Origin: Devosia ginsengisoli | GTDB taxonomy: Bacteria > Pseudomonadota > Alphaproteobacteria > Rhizobiales > Devosiaceae | DNA: 64,000 nt | Direction: 5' to 3' | NCBI RefSeq assembly: GCF_007859655.1 | Contig: NZ_CP042304.1 | Span: 3,226,501-3,290,500, forward strand | In this document: in pieces, positions 26,831 through 36,250 of the stretch | How positions within the stretch are numbered: the first letter of the stretch is position 1 | How the letters are laid out: every line of letters begins with the position of its first letter | Notes under the pieces: generated by a model | Databases searched by the model: none | What the model saw: the letters and a program-made list of their open reading frames with translations, nothing else | Told to the model about the DNA's origin: nothing | Made by a program: the position numbers and the translations under genes

Positions 26831-27460
26831 ATGGTCGAAAAAGCCACCGAGAAAGCCGAGCCCGAAATCAACTGGGACGAGTTGCGTCCGCAGCTCACCA
26901 AGATGGCGCTCGAACTGGGCCCGCTGGTGGTGTTCTTCATCGCCAATGCGCGCGCCGACATCTTCGTCGCCACCGCCTGGTTCATGGGCGCCATGGTGAT
27001 CTCGCTGGTCCTGACCTGGATCATCCTCAAGAAGATCGCCGTCATGCCGCTGGTGACCGGCGTGGTCGTGCTGATTTTCGGCGGGCTGACACTCTGGCTG
27101 CAGGACGATACGTTCATCAAGATCAAGCCAACCATCACCAATTCGCTTTTCGCGGCGGTGCTGCTTGGCGGCCTGCTGTTCGGACAGTCGCTGCTGAAAT
27201 ATGTGTTCGGCGACGTCTACAAGCTCCGCCCCGAAGGCTGGAGCAAGCTGACGCTGAACTGGGGCCTGTTCTTCGTGGTGCTGGCGGTGATCAACGAAGT
27301 GCTGTGGCGCAATTTCTCGACCGATATCTGGGTGGCCTTCAAGGTCTGGGGCGTGATGCCGCTGACCGTGATCTTCTCCATCACCCAGGTCGGCCTGCTG
27401 AACAAATATGCCCCGCCGGCCGAACCCAAACATGTGCCGCCCATCGTGGTGGAGAGCTGA
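26831..27460 (+). CDS. yciB: Septation protein A / inner membrane protein YciB
   Basis: A 209-residue polytopic membrane protein of the YciB/IspZ family with 5-6 helices ([40 protein letters not shown]). Conserved loops are [38 protein letters not shown] and [12 protein letters not shown]. The family affects cell-envelope integrity and septation. The ATG has no extended N-terminus in the family; the frame is open from 26705 only by chance. Last gene of the dapF-mtaB-ftsY-yciB cluster. Confidence 0.93.
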   Translation: MVEKATEKAEPEINWDELRPQLTKMALELGPLVVFFIANARADIFVATAWFMGAMVISLVLTWIILKKIAVMPLVTGVVVLIFGGLTLWLQDDTFIKIKPTITNSLFAAVLLGGLLFGQSLLKYVFGDVYKLRPEGWSKLTLNWGLFFVVLAVINEVLWRNFSTDIWVAFKVWGVMPLTVIFSITQVGLLNKYAPPAEPKHVPPIVVES

Positions 27461-27472
27461 GGCGCCAGCGCC

Positions 27473-27877
27473 TCAGCCAAACACCCCGACAATCGCCCCG
27501 TCGATCAGCAACACCGCCAGCAGATAGCCGCTATCGATCAGCGTGAGCGACCAGCGCGCGCCCTGGTAGCGATGGTTGAGCACCATCGATGTGACCACAA
27601 AGCCCAGCCACATATGCGCGCCGACGATCAGGCCATTGCCGACGCTGAGCGAACCGGTCAGCAGCGGGGTCAGCAGGGCGATGAAATAGGCCATGACCAG
27701 CAGGCACAGCACCGACCACAGATAGGGCGTGTAATCGGCCTTGTTGATCTCTTCCGGCTTCTTGCCGATGGCGGCGGTCCATTGCCGGGCCAGCAGCATG
27801 TACCAGCCGGCCCCGAAACCCCAGCTCACGACGGTGGCCAGGATCACGGCCAGCCAGTTGACGGCGAAATGCGACAT
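27473..27877 (-). CDS. DUF1761 membrane protein
   Basis: A 134-residue protein with four membrane helices (NWLAVILATVVSWGFGAGWY, VLCLLVMAYFIALLTPLL, GLIVGAHMWLGFVVTSMVLN, DSGYLLAVLLIDGAIVGVFG), matching the DUF1761 family of unknown function. The GWYMLLARQW motif after helix 1 and NHRYQG before helix 4 are characteristic. ATG 27877 has GGGAGATCA upstream. Convergent with yciB, 12 bases apart. Confidence 0.85.
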   Translation of the reverse strand: MSHFAVNWLAVILATVVSWGFGAGWYMLLARQWTAAIGKKPEEINKADYTPYLWSVLCLLVMAYFIALLTPLLTGSLSVGNGLIVGAHMWLGFVVTSMVLNHRYQGARWSLTLIDSGYLLAVLLIDGAIVGVFG

Positions 27878-27970
27878 GATTGATCTCCCCCGAAGCGCTG
27901 TTTGCGGTGGGGAAGAATAGCGCCGAGAGCGCCGACAGCCTAGAGTCTCTCCACGTCGTTCCGTGGCTCC

Positions 27971-28100
27971 CGTCACCCCACCCTCAATCCCTCCCCATCA
28001 AGGGGAGGGAGGCGCATGGGAGAGGTCTGTGGTCCAATGCTACCTCATCACCAGGCAGGCTTCCCTCCCCCCTTGTGGGGAGGGAATGAGGGTGGGGGTA
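27971..28100. repeat. intergenic palindromic repeat, family C
   Basis: CGTCACCCCACCCTCAATCC with CTCCCCATCAAGGGGAGGGA and inverted TTCCCTCCCCCCTTGTGGGG with AGGGAATGAGGGTGGGGG. Nearly the same as the copy at 3301. Fills the gap between the DUF1761 and EVE genes. Confidence 0.78.
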
Positions 28101-28124
28101 AAGCCGCGGACACCAGCCCTAGGG

Positions 28125-28559
28125 CTACAGCCCACCCATCTTGCAGATCAGCTTCCACTCGTCCTCGCCGACCCGTGACACCGAGAGGCGCGAGAGCCTG
28201 ACCAGTTCGAGATTGGCCAGTTCCGGCGTCGCCTTGACCGTGGCCAGGGTCACCGGCTTGGGCAGGGGTTTGACCGCTTCGACATCGACGCATTGCCAGA
28301 CGATCTTGCCCTTGTCGTTCGGCTCGGCGGTACTATCAGGGTGAGCCAGGGCGATCACCTTGATGATACCAACGATCTCCTTGCCGATATTGGAATGATA
28401 GAAAAAGGCCAGGTCGCCCAGCTTCATCTCCATCATGTTGTTGCGCGCCGTGTAGTTGCGCACGCCATGCCATTGCTCGGGTTCGCCGCGCTTGGTCTTG
28501 GCCATCATGTCGTCGAAGGAGAAGACATCAGGCTCCGATTTCATCAGCCAATAGGCCAT
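28125..28559 (-). CDS. EVE domain protein
   Basis: A 144-residue single EVE-domain protein (PUA-like fold, THYN1 relatives). Typical sequence: AYWLMKSEPDVFSFDDM at the N-terminus, HGVRNYTARNNMMEMKLGD, AFFYHSNIGKEIVGI and LELVRLSRLSVSRV. EVE domains read modified bases in DNA; other contexts link them to tRNA-related enzymes. It lies 2 bases downstream of the YciI gene and ends the tsaD-gpsA-YciI-EVE operon, a frequent neighbourhood in alphaproteobacteria. Confidence 0.92.
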   Translation of the reverse strand: MAYWLMKSEPDVFSFDDMMAKTKRGEPEQWHGVRNYTARNNMMEMKLGDLAFFYHSNIGKEIVGIIKVIALAHPDSTAEPNDKGKIVWQCVDVEAVKPLPKPVTLATVKATPELANLELVRLSRLSVSRVGEDEWKLICKMGGL

Positions 28560-28561
28560 GG

Positions 28562-28858
28562 CTAGAACTCCCGTCCGCTATGATTGAAGGCGATGCGCCA
28601 GGGCTTGACCTCGACCGAGCCGAAAATGCCCTCGGACACGAAGGGATCGGCCAGCAGCACCGCCTTGGCCGCTTCGAGATTATCAGCTTCGAGCACCAGC
28701 AGCGAACCCTCCGGATTGCCATCCTCTCCCATCAGCGCGCCGGCGAAGACGAGCTTGTCGCCCATGGCGGCAAGATGATCCATATGCACCGGCCGCATGG
28801 CGGTACGCTTGTCGCCGGTGCCCGGTCTGTCCCTGGCGATCATGACGAAGAGCGGCAT
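28562..28858 (-). CDS. YciI-like protein
   Basis: A 98-residue ferredoxin-like-fold protein of the YciI family (FVMIARDRPGTGDKRTAMRP, HMDHLAAMGDKLVFAGALM, DPFVSEGIFGSVEVKPW). The conserved His and Asp of the family active site (RPVHMDHL, LADPFV) are present, but activity of the family is poorly known. Four bases downstream of gpsA and two upstream of the EVE gene. Confidence 0.9.
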   Translation of the reverse strand: MPLFVMIARDRPGTGDKRTAMRPVHMDHLAAMGDKLVFAGALMGEDGNPEGSLLVLEADNLEAAKAVLLADPFVSEGIFGSVEVKPWRIAFNHSGREF

Positions 28859-28862
28859 GGGA

Positions 28863-29849
28863 TCAATCCTCCCGTTTGAGTGGGCGGGACATCAGCCCCG
28901 CAACGACTGTGGCAATATCGGCGCTGCCGCTGAGCACGGCATGCACCGCCTGGATCAGTGGCGCCTCGACAGCGAGGCTTCTGGCCAGCGCATCGGCAAC
29001 CGGCGTGGTGGCGACGCCCTCGGCCAGCTTGGCCCCGCCGGCCATGATCGCCTCGACCGACTGGCCGCGGCCCAGAGCCATGCCGAACTGGTAATTGCGC
29101 GACTGCGCCGAGGTGCAGGTCAGCGTCAGGTCGCCCAGTCCGGCAAGACCCGTCAGCGTCGTGGCCGAGCCGCCCATTGCGGAGACCATGCGCGCCATTT
29201 CGGCATAGGCCCGGGCAATCAGCGCCGAACGGGCGGACGCGCCGAGCCCCGCGCCTTCGACGGCGCCACAGGCCAGCGCATAGACATTCTTGAGCGCCCC
29301 GGCGATTTCGACGCCGATCCGGTCGTCGGCCGCATAGGGGCGGAAACTGGGACCGGCCAGCGCGGCCGCCAGCGCCGAGGTCTCATTGGCATCGTCGCCG
29401 GCCAGCGTCACCGCGGTCGGTCGACCCGCCGCCACATCAGCGGCAAAGCTGGGGCCGGACAGGACAAAGGGAATGGAATCGGGCGCCATATCGAGCAGGA
29501 TTTCGCTCTGCCGCTCCAGCGTGCCGGTTTCGAGCCCCTTGGCCGAGAGCACAACCGGCTTGCCGGCCAGCAGAGCCGGATCGAGTGCGCCCAGCGCCAC
29601 GCGGCTCGATTGTGCCGGCACCGCGAGGATGACGATATCGGCGGGGCTCGCGGCGATCGCGGCGGTGATGGCGGGGTGCAATTGCTGTGCCCCGAGATAG
29701 CGGACATTGGTGCGGCTGGTATTGATCTCGTCGACCTGCGCCGCATCGCGCGCCATCAGCGACACTGTGCGGCCCGCCATGGCGGCAGCCTGCGCCAAAG
29801 CGGTGCCCCAGGCACCGCCACCAATGACCGATACCGTTTCAAGCCGCAT
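28863..29849 (-). CDS. gpsA: Glycerol-3-phosphate dehydrogenase [NAD(P)+]
   Basis: A 328-residue GpsA, which reduces dihydroxyacetone phosphate to sn-glycerol-3-phosphate for phospholipids. Seen are [15 protein letters not shown] (NAD site), [18 protein letters not shown], and the catalytic-Lys helix [15 protein letters not shown] with GNNARAALIARG-like [17 protein letters not shown] 29849 was chosen over the in-frame TTG 29858. It overlaps tsaD by 11 bases, consistent with an operon. Confidence 0.96.
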   Translation of the reverse strand: MRLETVSVIGGGAWGTALAQAAAMAGRTVSLMARDAAQVDEINTSRTNVRYLGAQQLHPAITAAIAASPADIVILAVPAQSSRVALGALDPALLAGKPVVLSAKGLETGTLERQSEILLDMAPDSIPFVLSGPSFAADVAAGRPTAVTLAGDDANETSALAAALAGPSFRPYAADDRIGVEIAGALKNVYALACGAVEGAGLGASARSALIARAYAEMARMVSAMGGSATTLTGLAGLGDLTLTCTSAQSRNYQFGMALGRGQSVEAIMAGGAKLAEGVATTPVADALARSLAVEAPLIQAVHAVLSGSADIATVVAGLMSRPLKRED

Positions 29850-30918
29850 CGGGCGCAACCTTCATGTCGTCGAGATCGAGCGGCCAGCGCGGCCGCGCGG
29901 TGAATTCGAGCCCGTCATGCACGCCAAGAGCGAAACGTTCGGCCCCGGCCCAAGCGACCATGGCGCCATTATCGGTGCAGAGCGCGATGGGCGGCACGAT
30001 GAGCGTGGCGCCAGCTTCGGCGCAGACAGCGCGCAGGGCCGAACCGATGGCCTGGTTGGCAGCTACGCCGCCGGCCACCACCAGTTGCGGCGTGGCGTCG
30101 GGCAGTTCGGCCCTGAACTTCGCCAAAGCCTGGCCGGCCCGCACGGCGACAATTTCGGCTACCGATGCCTGGAAGCTGGCGGCGATATCGGCCACGTCCT
30201 GGTCGCTGAGCGGCGCCAGCGCCTCGGCCTGCAGCCGCACCGCGGTCTTGAGACCGGAGAAGGAAAAATCGAGCCGCGCCTCACGCAACAGCGGGCGGGG
30301 GAACTTGAAGCGCTTAGGATCGCCGGATTTGGCGATGGCTTCGACAGCCGGCCCGCCGGGATGGCCGAGGCTCAACAGTTTGGCCACCTTGTCGAAGGCC
30401 TCGCCCAGCGCGTCGTCGATCGTCGTACCCCAGCGCTCGTAATCGCCGACGCCGCGCACCAGCACGAACTGGCTGTGCCCGCCGCTCACCAGCAGCATCA
30501 GATAGGGAAACTGCACCCCATCGGTCAACCGCGCCGTCAGCGCATGGGCTTCGAGATGATTGACCGCGATCAGCGGCTTGCCGAGCGCCGCGGCCAGCGC
30601 CTTGGCGGTGGTGAGGCCCACCAGCACGCCGCCGATCAGACCCGGCCCGGCCGTGGCCGCAATGGCGTCGACCTCATCCAGCTTTATGCCTGCCTCGCGG
30701 CAGGCCTGGGCGATGATGTGGTCGAGATAGGTGACATGGGCGCGTGCCGCGAGTTCGGGCACCACGCCGCCGAATGCCGCATGTTCATCGAGCTGGCTGC
30801 GCACCACATTGGAACGAATCGTGCCCCTTCCGGATTCGTCGCGCAGGACCACTGCCGCCGCGGTTTCATCGCAACTGGTCTCTATGCCGAGGATAATGGC
30901 TGGCGCTTGCCCGGTCAC
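29839..30918 (-). CDS. tsaD: tRNA N6-threonylcarbamoyltransferase subunit TsaD
   Basis: A 359-residue Kae1/TsaD ATPase that transfers threonylcarbamoyl to A37 of ANN-decoding tRNAs. Motifs: [27 protein letters not shown] (metal-binding His pair in AHVTYLDH), [27 protein letters not shown], and the phosphate-loop [12 protein letters not shown]. Homologues begin just before LGIETS, so I favour GTG 30918; ATG 30975 is an alternative. Divergent from hemC. Its product provides the substrate of MtaB (24114). Confidence 0.95.
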   Translation of the reverse strand: MTGQAPAIILGIETSCDETAAAVVLRDESGRGTIRSNVVRSQLDEHAAFGGVVPELAARAHVTYLDHIIAQACREAGIKLDEVDAIAATAGPGLIGGVLVGLTTAKALAAALGKPLIAVNHLEAHALTARLTDGVQFPYLMLLVSGGHSQFVLVRGVGDYERWGTTIDDALGEAFDKVAKLLSLGHPGGPAVEAIAKSGDPKRFKFPRPLLREARLDFSFSGLKTAVRLQAEALAPLSDQDVADIAASFQASVAEIVAVRAGQALAKFRAELPDATPQLVVAGGVAANQAIGSALRAVCAEAGATLIVPPIALCTDNGAMVAWAGAERFALGVHDGLEFTARPRWPLDLDDMKVAPDAA

Positions 30919-30974
30919 GACGAACTGGTTACTCCCTCTGGGGATGGTTCTGCCTACTATAGGACGCAAAGACA

Positions 30975-31919
30975 TTGCAATCGCCCACCCCCTTCGCCCG
31001 CATCGGAACACGTGGCAGCCCGCTGGCTCTGGCCCAGGCGCGGCTGGTACGGCGCCTGCTGTCGGAAGCCCATGGCGTCAGCGAGGATGATATCGCCATC
31101 GAGGTGATTTCCACCGGCGGCGACCGCAGCCAGGCCAGCAATGCCAGCCTGATCGAAATCGGCGGCAAGGGCCTGTTCACCAAGGAAATCGACGAGGCCA
31201 TGCTGAGCGGGCGCGTCGATATCGGCGTGCATTCTTCCAAGGACGTGGCGACGCGCCTGCCCGATGGCATAGACCTCGTCGCCTTTCTCGAACGCGAGGA
31301 CGTGCGCGATGCCTTCCTGTCGGTCAAGGCGCGGGATATCGACTACCTGCCCGAGCGGGGCAAATTCGGCACCTCGTCCATCCGCCGCGCCGCGCAGGTT
31401 TTGCGGGTGCGGCCGGACCTGACCATCGTGCCTTTCCGCGGCAATGTCGGCACGCGGCTACAGAAGCTGCTCGATGGCGTGGCCGATGGCACCATGCTGG
31501 CCATGGCCGGGCTCAACCGGCTGGGTGAGGGCCATCGCGCCACCGCCTTGCTCGACCCCGAAATCTTCATGCCCGCCCCGGCGCAGGGCGCTATCGGCCT
31601 GGCCGTACGCAGCGATGATGCGCGCATGGCCGAACTCGTCGCGGCGCTCGACCATGAGCCGACCCACCGTTCTATCGCGGCCGAACGCGCCATGCTGGCT
31701 GTGCTCGACGGCTCCTGCCGCACGCCGGTAGGCGCGCTGACCCGGCTCGATGGCGCAACCCTCACCCTCAAGGGGCAAATCCTCAGCCTGGACGGCCGCA
31801 CCGAATTCAACAGCGCCGCCACCGGCAGCGACCCCGACGCGCTTGGCCGGCAGGTGGGCGACGACCTGATCGCCCAGGCCGGCACCGATTGGCTGGCACA
31901 ATGGGCGCAACGCTCATGA
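30975..31919 (+). CDS. hemC: Hydroxymethylbilane synthase (porphobilinogen deaminase)
   Basis: A 314-residue HemC that polymerises four porphobilinogens. N-terminus [33 protein letters not shown], and the dipyrromethane cofactor Cys in [15 protein letters not shown] 30975 is used because AGGA lies about 10 bases upstream and homologues start just before [11 protein letters not shown]; no suitable ATG exists. The stop overlaps hemD (ATGA). Head of the hemC-hemD-Mic60-like-hemY operon. Confidence 0.95.
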   Translation: MQSPTPFARIGTRGSPLALAQARLVRRLLSEAHGVSEDDIAIEVISTGGDRSQASNASLIEIGGKGLFTKEIDEAMLSGRVDIGVHSSKDVATRLPDGIDLVAFLEREDVRDAFLSVKARDIDYLPERGKFGTSSIRRAAQVLRVRPDLTIVPFRGNVGTRLQKLLDGVADGTMLAMAGLNRLGEGHRATALLDPEIFMPAPAQGAIGLAVRSDDARMAELVAALDHEPTHRSIAAERAMLAVLDGSCRTPVGALTRLDGATLTLKGQILSLDGRTEFNSAATGSDPDALGRQVGDDLIAQAGTDWLAQWAQRS

Positions 31920-32641
31920 AGATGCTGGTGACACGGCCCGAGCCCGACGCACAGGCGACGCTGGCGCGGCTCGATGCGCTCGGCATCGCCGGTGTTGCCG
32001 TGCCGCTTATGGTACGGCAGACGCTCGAGGCCAGCCTGCCGCCGCCCGATGGCTTTACCGCCATGGTGCTGACATCAGCCAATGCCGTCCGTGCCCTCGC
32101 CGACCGGGACATGCTGGCGCCATATCGGCACCTGCCGGTTTTCGCCGTGGGCGACCATACGGCGCGCGAGGCCAGCGAAGCCGGCTTTATCAGGGTCAGC
32201 AGCGCGGCGGGAGCCTTTCAGGACCTGGTCAACGCCATGACCATTGCCCGCATGAAAGGGCCGATCTTCTATCCCGCCGGCAAGCATCAAAGCGCCGATC
32301 TGGCCAAGGCATTGGCCCCGCTGGGCGTGATGGTGGCGACAGCAAAAGTCTACGAAATGGTGGCGGCCGATGCCCTGCCCGACGCTGTTCTGGCCGAGCT
32401 GGGCGAGGAAATCGGCGCGGTGCTGGCCTATTCGCGGCGCTCGGCCGAGATATTTGCGCGATTGGCCGACGCCCTGCCGCGGGATCGGCGCAGCCGGCTG
32501 GCCATGCTGTGCATGTCCGAAGCGGTGGCCGAACCGCTGCTCGAAGCCCGCTTCAGCCGCATCAGCCTGGCCGACCGGCCCGACGAAGACGCCATGATGT
32601 CGCTCGCTTTGGCTTTTGCCCGCGAGCAAACTGGGCCATGA
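31916..32641 (+). CDS. hemD: Uroporphyrinogen-III synthase
   Basis: A 241-residue HemD that closes and inverts ring D of hydroxymethylbilane. The family is divergent; supporting features are the bi-lobed start MLVTRPEPDAQATLARL, LTSANAVRALADRD, PVFAVGDHTAREASEAGF with the following ILYPAGKHQS-like FYPAGKHQSADLA, and YSRRSAEIFARL. It directly overlaps hemC by ATGA, which strongly supports the call. Confidence 0.92.
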   Translation: MKMLVTRPEPDAQATLARLDALGIAGVAVPLMVRQTLEASLPPPDGFTAMVLTSANAVRALADRDMLAPYRHLPVFAVGDHTAREASEAGFIRVSSAAGAFQDLVNAMTIARMKGPIFYPAGKHQSADLAKALAPLGVMVATAKVYEMVAADALPDAVLAELGEEIGAVLAYSRRSAEIFARLADALPRDRRSRLAMLCMSEAVAEPLLEARFSRISLADRPDEDAMMSLALAFAREQTGP

Positions 32642-32668
32642 TCGGCCCCGAGAAGAGGACAATCAGCC

Positions 32669-33868
32669 ATGGCGGATAGCAAGGATAGTGATTCCAAGCC
32701 GACCGGGAGCAAGACCGGCCCGGTCAAGCCGCCGGTGCTGGACCTCAAGCCGCGCGAGACCGGTGCCGACAAGCCGGAGGCCAAGCCTGCCCAGGCAAAG
32801 AGCGAGCAAGCAGCAGGCAAACCGGCGGCAAGCCCGCAGCAGGCCGGCGGCTTTGCCTTCGGTGCCGCAGTCCTTGGCGGCGTGCTCGGCCTCGCCGCGG
32901 CCTATGGCCTGGCCTGGTTCGGCCTGTGGCCAACCGCACCGGCTCCGGCTCCCGTCGCCGACCCGCGCCTGGCGCAATTCGCCGCCGCCATTCCCGAACT
33001 CGAAACGGTGACCCAGACCACGCAGAGCGAATTGGCGGCGTTGAACCAGCGCATCGGCGCACTGGAATCCGCCGAGCCGGCCGCACCCGCCGCGGCCAGC
33101 GCCGCTCCTGTCGATCTCGGCAGCATCGAGGGCGACATCGCCGCCTTGACGGCGCGGATCGATACGCTGGGCACAGCGCCCGCCCCTGCCACCGACAATG
33201 ACGCAGTCGAAACCCTGCGCAGCGATCTCATGGCGCTGACCACCCGGCTCGATGAAGTCGCGGCGCGCCTCGGGACAGCCGAAGCCGGTTTGCGTGACCT
33301 CGACACCACTGTCAGTCAGACCACTGCTGTTCTGGCCGAGCAGCCCGGCGATATCGGCGCGGTGCTGCAATTGCCGCTGATCCTGTCGGGCCTCGAAACC
33401 GCCTTCGATACCGGCCGGCCCTATGCCAGCGAACTCGGTGCCCTGCGCGCCGCCCTGCCGTCTGCAAGCGTGCCCGCTGCCATCACCAACAGCGCCGAAA
33501 CCGGTCTTACCCGGCCCGATATCATAGCCAGCCGGTTCGCCACGGTATTGCCCGCCATGCTGGCCGGGCGCCCGGCCGATCCCGATGCGCAATGGCAGGA
33601 TGGCGCGCTCGACTGGTTCCGCTCGGCCATCGCGCTGCGGCCCACCGGCGAAATCGCGGGCGACACGCCCGAAGCGGTCATGTCGCGCCTCGAAGGCGCC
33701 ATTGCCCGCCGCGACTTCATTGCCGCCGAAACCCTGCTCGCCGCCCTGCCCGCCCCGATGCTGGCGGCTGGCGAGGACGTGCCGGCTCTGGTGGCCAGCC
33801 AGGCCGAAGCCACCCGCTTCCTCGACACCCTGCGCGCCAGCGCCCTGTCCGGCGAGGCCGGCCAATGA
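32669..33868 (+). CDS. Mitofilin/Mic60-like inner membrane protein (COG4223)
   Basis: A 399-residue protein with a Lys/Pro/Ala-rich cytoplasmic N-terminus, one membrane helix at about 61-86 (FAFGAAVLGGVLGLAAAYGL), a periplasmic coiled coil (ELAALNQRIGALESAE, LRSDLMALTTRLDEVAARL) and a C-terminal helical domain resembling the mitofilin signature (DIGAVLQLPLILSGLETAFD). Alphaproteobacterial homologues of Mic60 bend the intracytoplasmic membrane and sit next to hemY, as here. It overlaps hemY by ATGA. Confidence 0.88.
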   Translation: MADSKDSDSKPTGSKTGPVKPPVLDLKPRETGADKPEAKPAQAKSEQAAGKPAASPQQAGGFAFGAAVLGGVLGLAAAYGLAWFGLWPTAPAPAPVADPRLAQFAAAIPELETVTQTTQSELAALNQRIGALESAEPAAPAAASAAPVDLGSIEGDIAALTARIDTLGTAPAPATDNDAVETLRSDLMALTTRLDEVAARLGTAEAGLRDLDTTVSQTTAVLAEQPGDIGAVLQLPLILSGLETAFDTGRPYASELGALRAALPSASVPAAITNSAETGLTRPDIIASRFATVLPAMLAGRPADPDAQWQDGALDWFRSAIALRPTGEIAGDTPEAVMSRLEGAIARRDFIAAETLLAALPAPMLAAGEDVPALVASQAEATRFLDTLRASALSGEAGQ

Positions 33869-35232
33869 TCCGCCTCGCTTCATGGATCGTTGGCAGCCTC
33901 GTCGTCACCGCCTTGGCGGCCTGGCTCATTTCGCTGCCCGGCACGCTGACGCTGGAAGCGGCCGGCTATCGCATGCAGCCCCGGCTGGGCGCCGCCATCG
34001 TCATCTTCATCCTGGTTGCCATCGTGGTCATCGGGCTCTGGGCCATTCTCCGCCGCATCCTGTCGGCGCCGCGCAACATGGCCCGCCGCCGCAGCGAGCG
34101 CCGGCGCGAACAGGGTGTCGAAGCCCTGTCCGACGCCATTGTGGCCCTGCAGGCTGGCGACCCGGCCCGCGCCCGCATGCTGGCAAGGGACGCACAGGCA
34201 CGCCTGCCCACCAATGCCGCCGCACGCCTGCTCGAGGCCCGCGCCGACCTGGCTTTGGGTGACATGCCGGCCGCCCGCGAGCACTACCGCGCCCTTATCG
34301 CCAGCGAAAAGACCGCCGTGGCGGCGCTGACCGGTCTCTATGATCAGGCGCGCGCCCAGCATCGGCCCGAAGCAGCGCTGACCTTTGCCCGCAAGGCTTT
34401 GGCGCTGGCGCCGCAAAGCGGCTGGGCCGCCGATGCCGTGTTCGATGACCTGGCGCGGCGCGGCCAATGGGCCGCGGCAGTGGCCATGGTCAATGTGGAG
34501 CAGGCGCAGAGCCGCGAGGACCGCGCCCGCAAGCGGCGGCGCCAGGCGGTGATCGAAACCGCCCGCGCCCGCGAGGCCGAGACCAGCGATCCGCTGGCCG
34601 CACTCGATCACGCCCTGACGGCGCTGAAACTACTGCCCGATTTCGTGCCCGCCGCGCTGATCGCCGCGCGCATCCACATCAACAGGGGCGATACACGCAA
34701 GGCGATGAGCCTGCTGCGCCGCATCTGGCGCGCCACCGGCCATCCGGATGTGGCGGCGCTCTATGCCCATGCCCAGCCCGGCGCTTCGGCGGTGGAACGC
34801 CTCAAGCGGCTGGGCGAGATCATCGAGACCCCGCCGCCCCATCGCGCCGCCGGCATGGCCCTGGCCCGAACCGCCATCGATGCCTATGACTGGCCTCTGG
34901 CCCGCAAGGCGCTGGCGCCCTTTATCGGCGCCGATGCCACCCAGGGCGTGGCCAGCCTCATGGCCGAAATCGAGGAGGGCCAGAGCGGCGACCAGGGCAA
35001 GGCCCGCGAATGGCTGGCCCGCGCCGTACGCGCCCCGCGCGACCCGGCCTGGACCGCCGATGGCCTGGTCAGCGACGAATGGGAGCCTATGTCCCCGGTG
35101 TCCGGCAAGCTCGACGCCTTCGAGTGGAAAATCCCCATGACCGTCACCGCGCGCCCGGCCGCCGACCCCGTCCCACCGCAATTGCCCGCGGAAGCCCCCT
35201 TGCCTCTTGCACCGGCCGCAAACCCAACGTAA
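33865..35232 (+). CDS. hemY: HemY-like protein with TPR repeats
   Basis: A 455-residue HemY N-terminal-domain protein. Two membrane helices at the start (WIVGSLVVTALAAWLISLPG, LGAAIVIFILVAIVVIGLWAI) are followed by tetratricopeptide-like helix pairs (AIVALQAGDPARARMLARDAQ, ALTFARKALALAPQSG). Despite the name it is not the oxidase of Bacillus; in proteobacteria it is a haem-pathway-linked protein of unclear role, and the position in the hem cluster is characteristic. Overlaps the Mic60-like gene by ATGA; a tRNA gene starts 13 bases downstream. Confidence 0.92.
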   Translation: MIRLASWIVGSLVVTALAAWLISLPGTLTLEAAGYRMQPRLGAAIVIFILVAIVVIGLWAILRRILSAPRNMARRRSERRREQGVEALSDAIVALQAGDPARARMLARDAQARLPTNAAARLLEARADLALGDMPAAREHYRALIASEKTAVAALTGLYDQARAQHRPEAALTFARKALALAPQSGWAADAVFDDLARRGQWAAAVAMVNVEQAQSREDRARKRRRQAVIETARAREAETSDPLAALDHALTALKLLPDFVPAALIAARIHINRGDTRKAMSLLRRIWRATGHPDVAALYAHAQPGASAVERLKRLGEIIETPPPHRAAGMALARTAIDAYDWPLARKALAPFIGADATQGVASLMAEIEEGQSGDQGKAREWLARAVRAPRDPAWTADGLVSDEWEPMSPVSGKLDAFEWKIPMTVTARPAADPVPPQLPAEAPLPLAPAANPT

Positions 35233-35245
35233 AAGGCCAGCCGTT

Positions 35246-35321
35246 GCCGCTTTAGCTCAGTTGGTAGAGCACATCATTCGTAATGATGGGGTCGCGTGTT
35301 CGAGTCACGCAAGCGGCACCA
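35246..35321 (+). tRNA. tRNA-Thr (anticodon CGT)
   Basis: A complete 76-base cloverleaf with encoded CCA: acceptor GCCGCTT/AAGCGGC, D-arm GCTC-AGTTGGTA-GAGC, anticodon stem CATCA/TGATG around loop TTCGTAA, T-arm GCGTG-TTCGAGT-CACGC, then A-CCA. The anticodon CGT reads ACG (Thr). Its last 21 bases are also present at 36251-36271 as part of a 36-bp direct repeat, marking it as an integration site. Confidence 0.97.
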
Positions 35322-35336
35322 CTTCCCTTCAGCTCC
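35301..35336. repeat. attL-like direct repeat (tRNA-Thr side)
   Basis: Perfect 36-bp copy of 36251-36286: 21 bases of the tRNA-Thr 3' end, then ACTTCCCTTCAGCTCC minus its first base shared with the CCA. It includes the complement of the stop codon of the DUF429 gene (TCA at 35329-35331). Confidence 0.93.
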
Positions 35337-36129
35337 CAATATGCAGCGCACCCGCTGCCTCCTCATTTGCATTCTGACTCAGTAGGTCCCATTGAGCGGG
35401 TTGGATAAGCCGCCCAGGGGGCAGAACGATCCAGCCGTCAATATCGTCGCCCACGGCAACGAAATCCCCCACCGCAACGCACAGCGCCGTCAACGCACAG
35501 ACGAACGCCGCACGGTCGTCATGGTTGACGATATCGTTTGGATCGGTCGAAAGTTGCCTGCCTGGAAGGCAGTACTCTATCAGAGATTCTAGGCAGCCAA
35601 TTGCTGCAAGATGCCGGAAGAATGTATCTGACCGATCGCCTCTGCGCGCGGCAAGGGCCACGGGATCGCCTATCATTAAGCCAAGAAAAGAACTCGGGAA
35701 AGCCTCGACCAGAGCCTTAGAGTCGATCGCAACACTGTGCTGTGCGTCCTGTACGTTGCCATGGGTAACGACATGGCGAACGCACTCGTTGGAATGATGG
35801 TTTAGCGACTTGCCAATCGGCGCACTGGATTGTCCCGGTTTGCCGATCAACGGCCGCAAGCGTCGGGTTAGCATCCGCTCGGCGGTTCGATAGCGACCTA
35901 TGATATCAAAGCCCCGCCGCAATGGGCCATCGAAGGCTGCAACTGTGATCTGGTGACCGCTGACACTTTTAAAAATAGCCTGCTCGCGTTCCGGTTCAGA
36001 GGCTCGGAACCGATTGATCTCCCATGAAACGAGCGAGGCAGTCCAATTGAGTCTACAGATCGCGCTTGAGCGGCGTGTCGGTGAACAACCGACATCGATA
36101 CCGATAACTGCGCCATCCGTTGCAACCAT
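35329..36129 (-). CDS. DUF429 family predicted RNase H-fold nuclease
   Basis: A 266-residue protein of the DUF429 family, predicted to have an RNase H-like nuclease fold. Supporting motifs: GIDVG with D12 in the first strand, AAFDGPL with D67, the family block VEAFPSSFLG (about 141-150), and the C-terminal acidic helix HDDRAAFVCALTAL (D204/D205). These acidic residues could form the metal site; no activity is established for the family. ATG 36129 follows GAGAAGAGA. A TATAAC box at 36173-36178 is a weak -10 candidate. The last Ser codon and stop lie in the attL repeat. Composition is less GC-rich than neighbours. Confidence 0.85.
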   Translation of the reverse strand: MVATDGAVIGIDVGCSPTRRSSAICRLNWTASLVSWEINRFRASEPEREQAIFKSVSGHQITVAAFDGPLRRGFDIIGRYRTAERMLTRRLRPLIGKPGQSSAPIGKSLNHHSNECVRHVVTHGNVQDAQHSVAIDSKALVEAFPSSFLGLMIGDPVALAARRGDRSDTFFRHLAAIGCLESLIEYCLPGRQLSTDPNDIVNHDDRAAFVCALTALCVAVGDFVAVGDDIDGWIVLPPGRLIQPAQWDLLSQNANEEAAGALHIGS

Positions 36130-36250
36130 TCTCTTCTCTCGCCGTGGTCGTTCGAGCACTAGCACAGGTTATGTTATAGGCATCGTCTAGAGGCCCATAC
36201 TGGTATTCTGTAGCTTTCGAGTAGTGTCGTGGGGTCAAGAGGGTAACAAC

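Noticed and set aside
27473..27976. Longer 167-residue version of the DUF1761 protein
   Set aside because: The added residues are Arg/Gly-rich without family match; ATG 27877 has a good ribosome-binding site.
35337..36250. Integrase or phage genes inside the element
   Set aside because: Only the DUF429 frame is credible; other frames in the interval are short and antisense.
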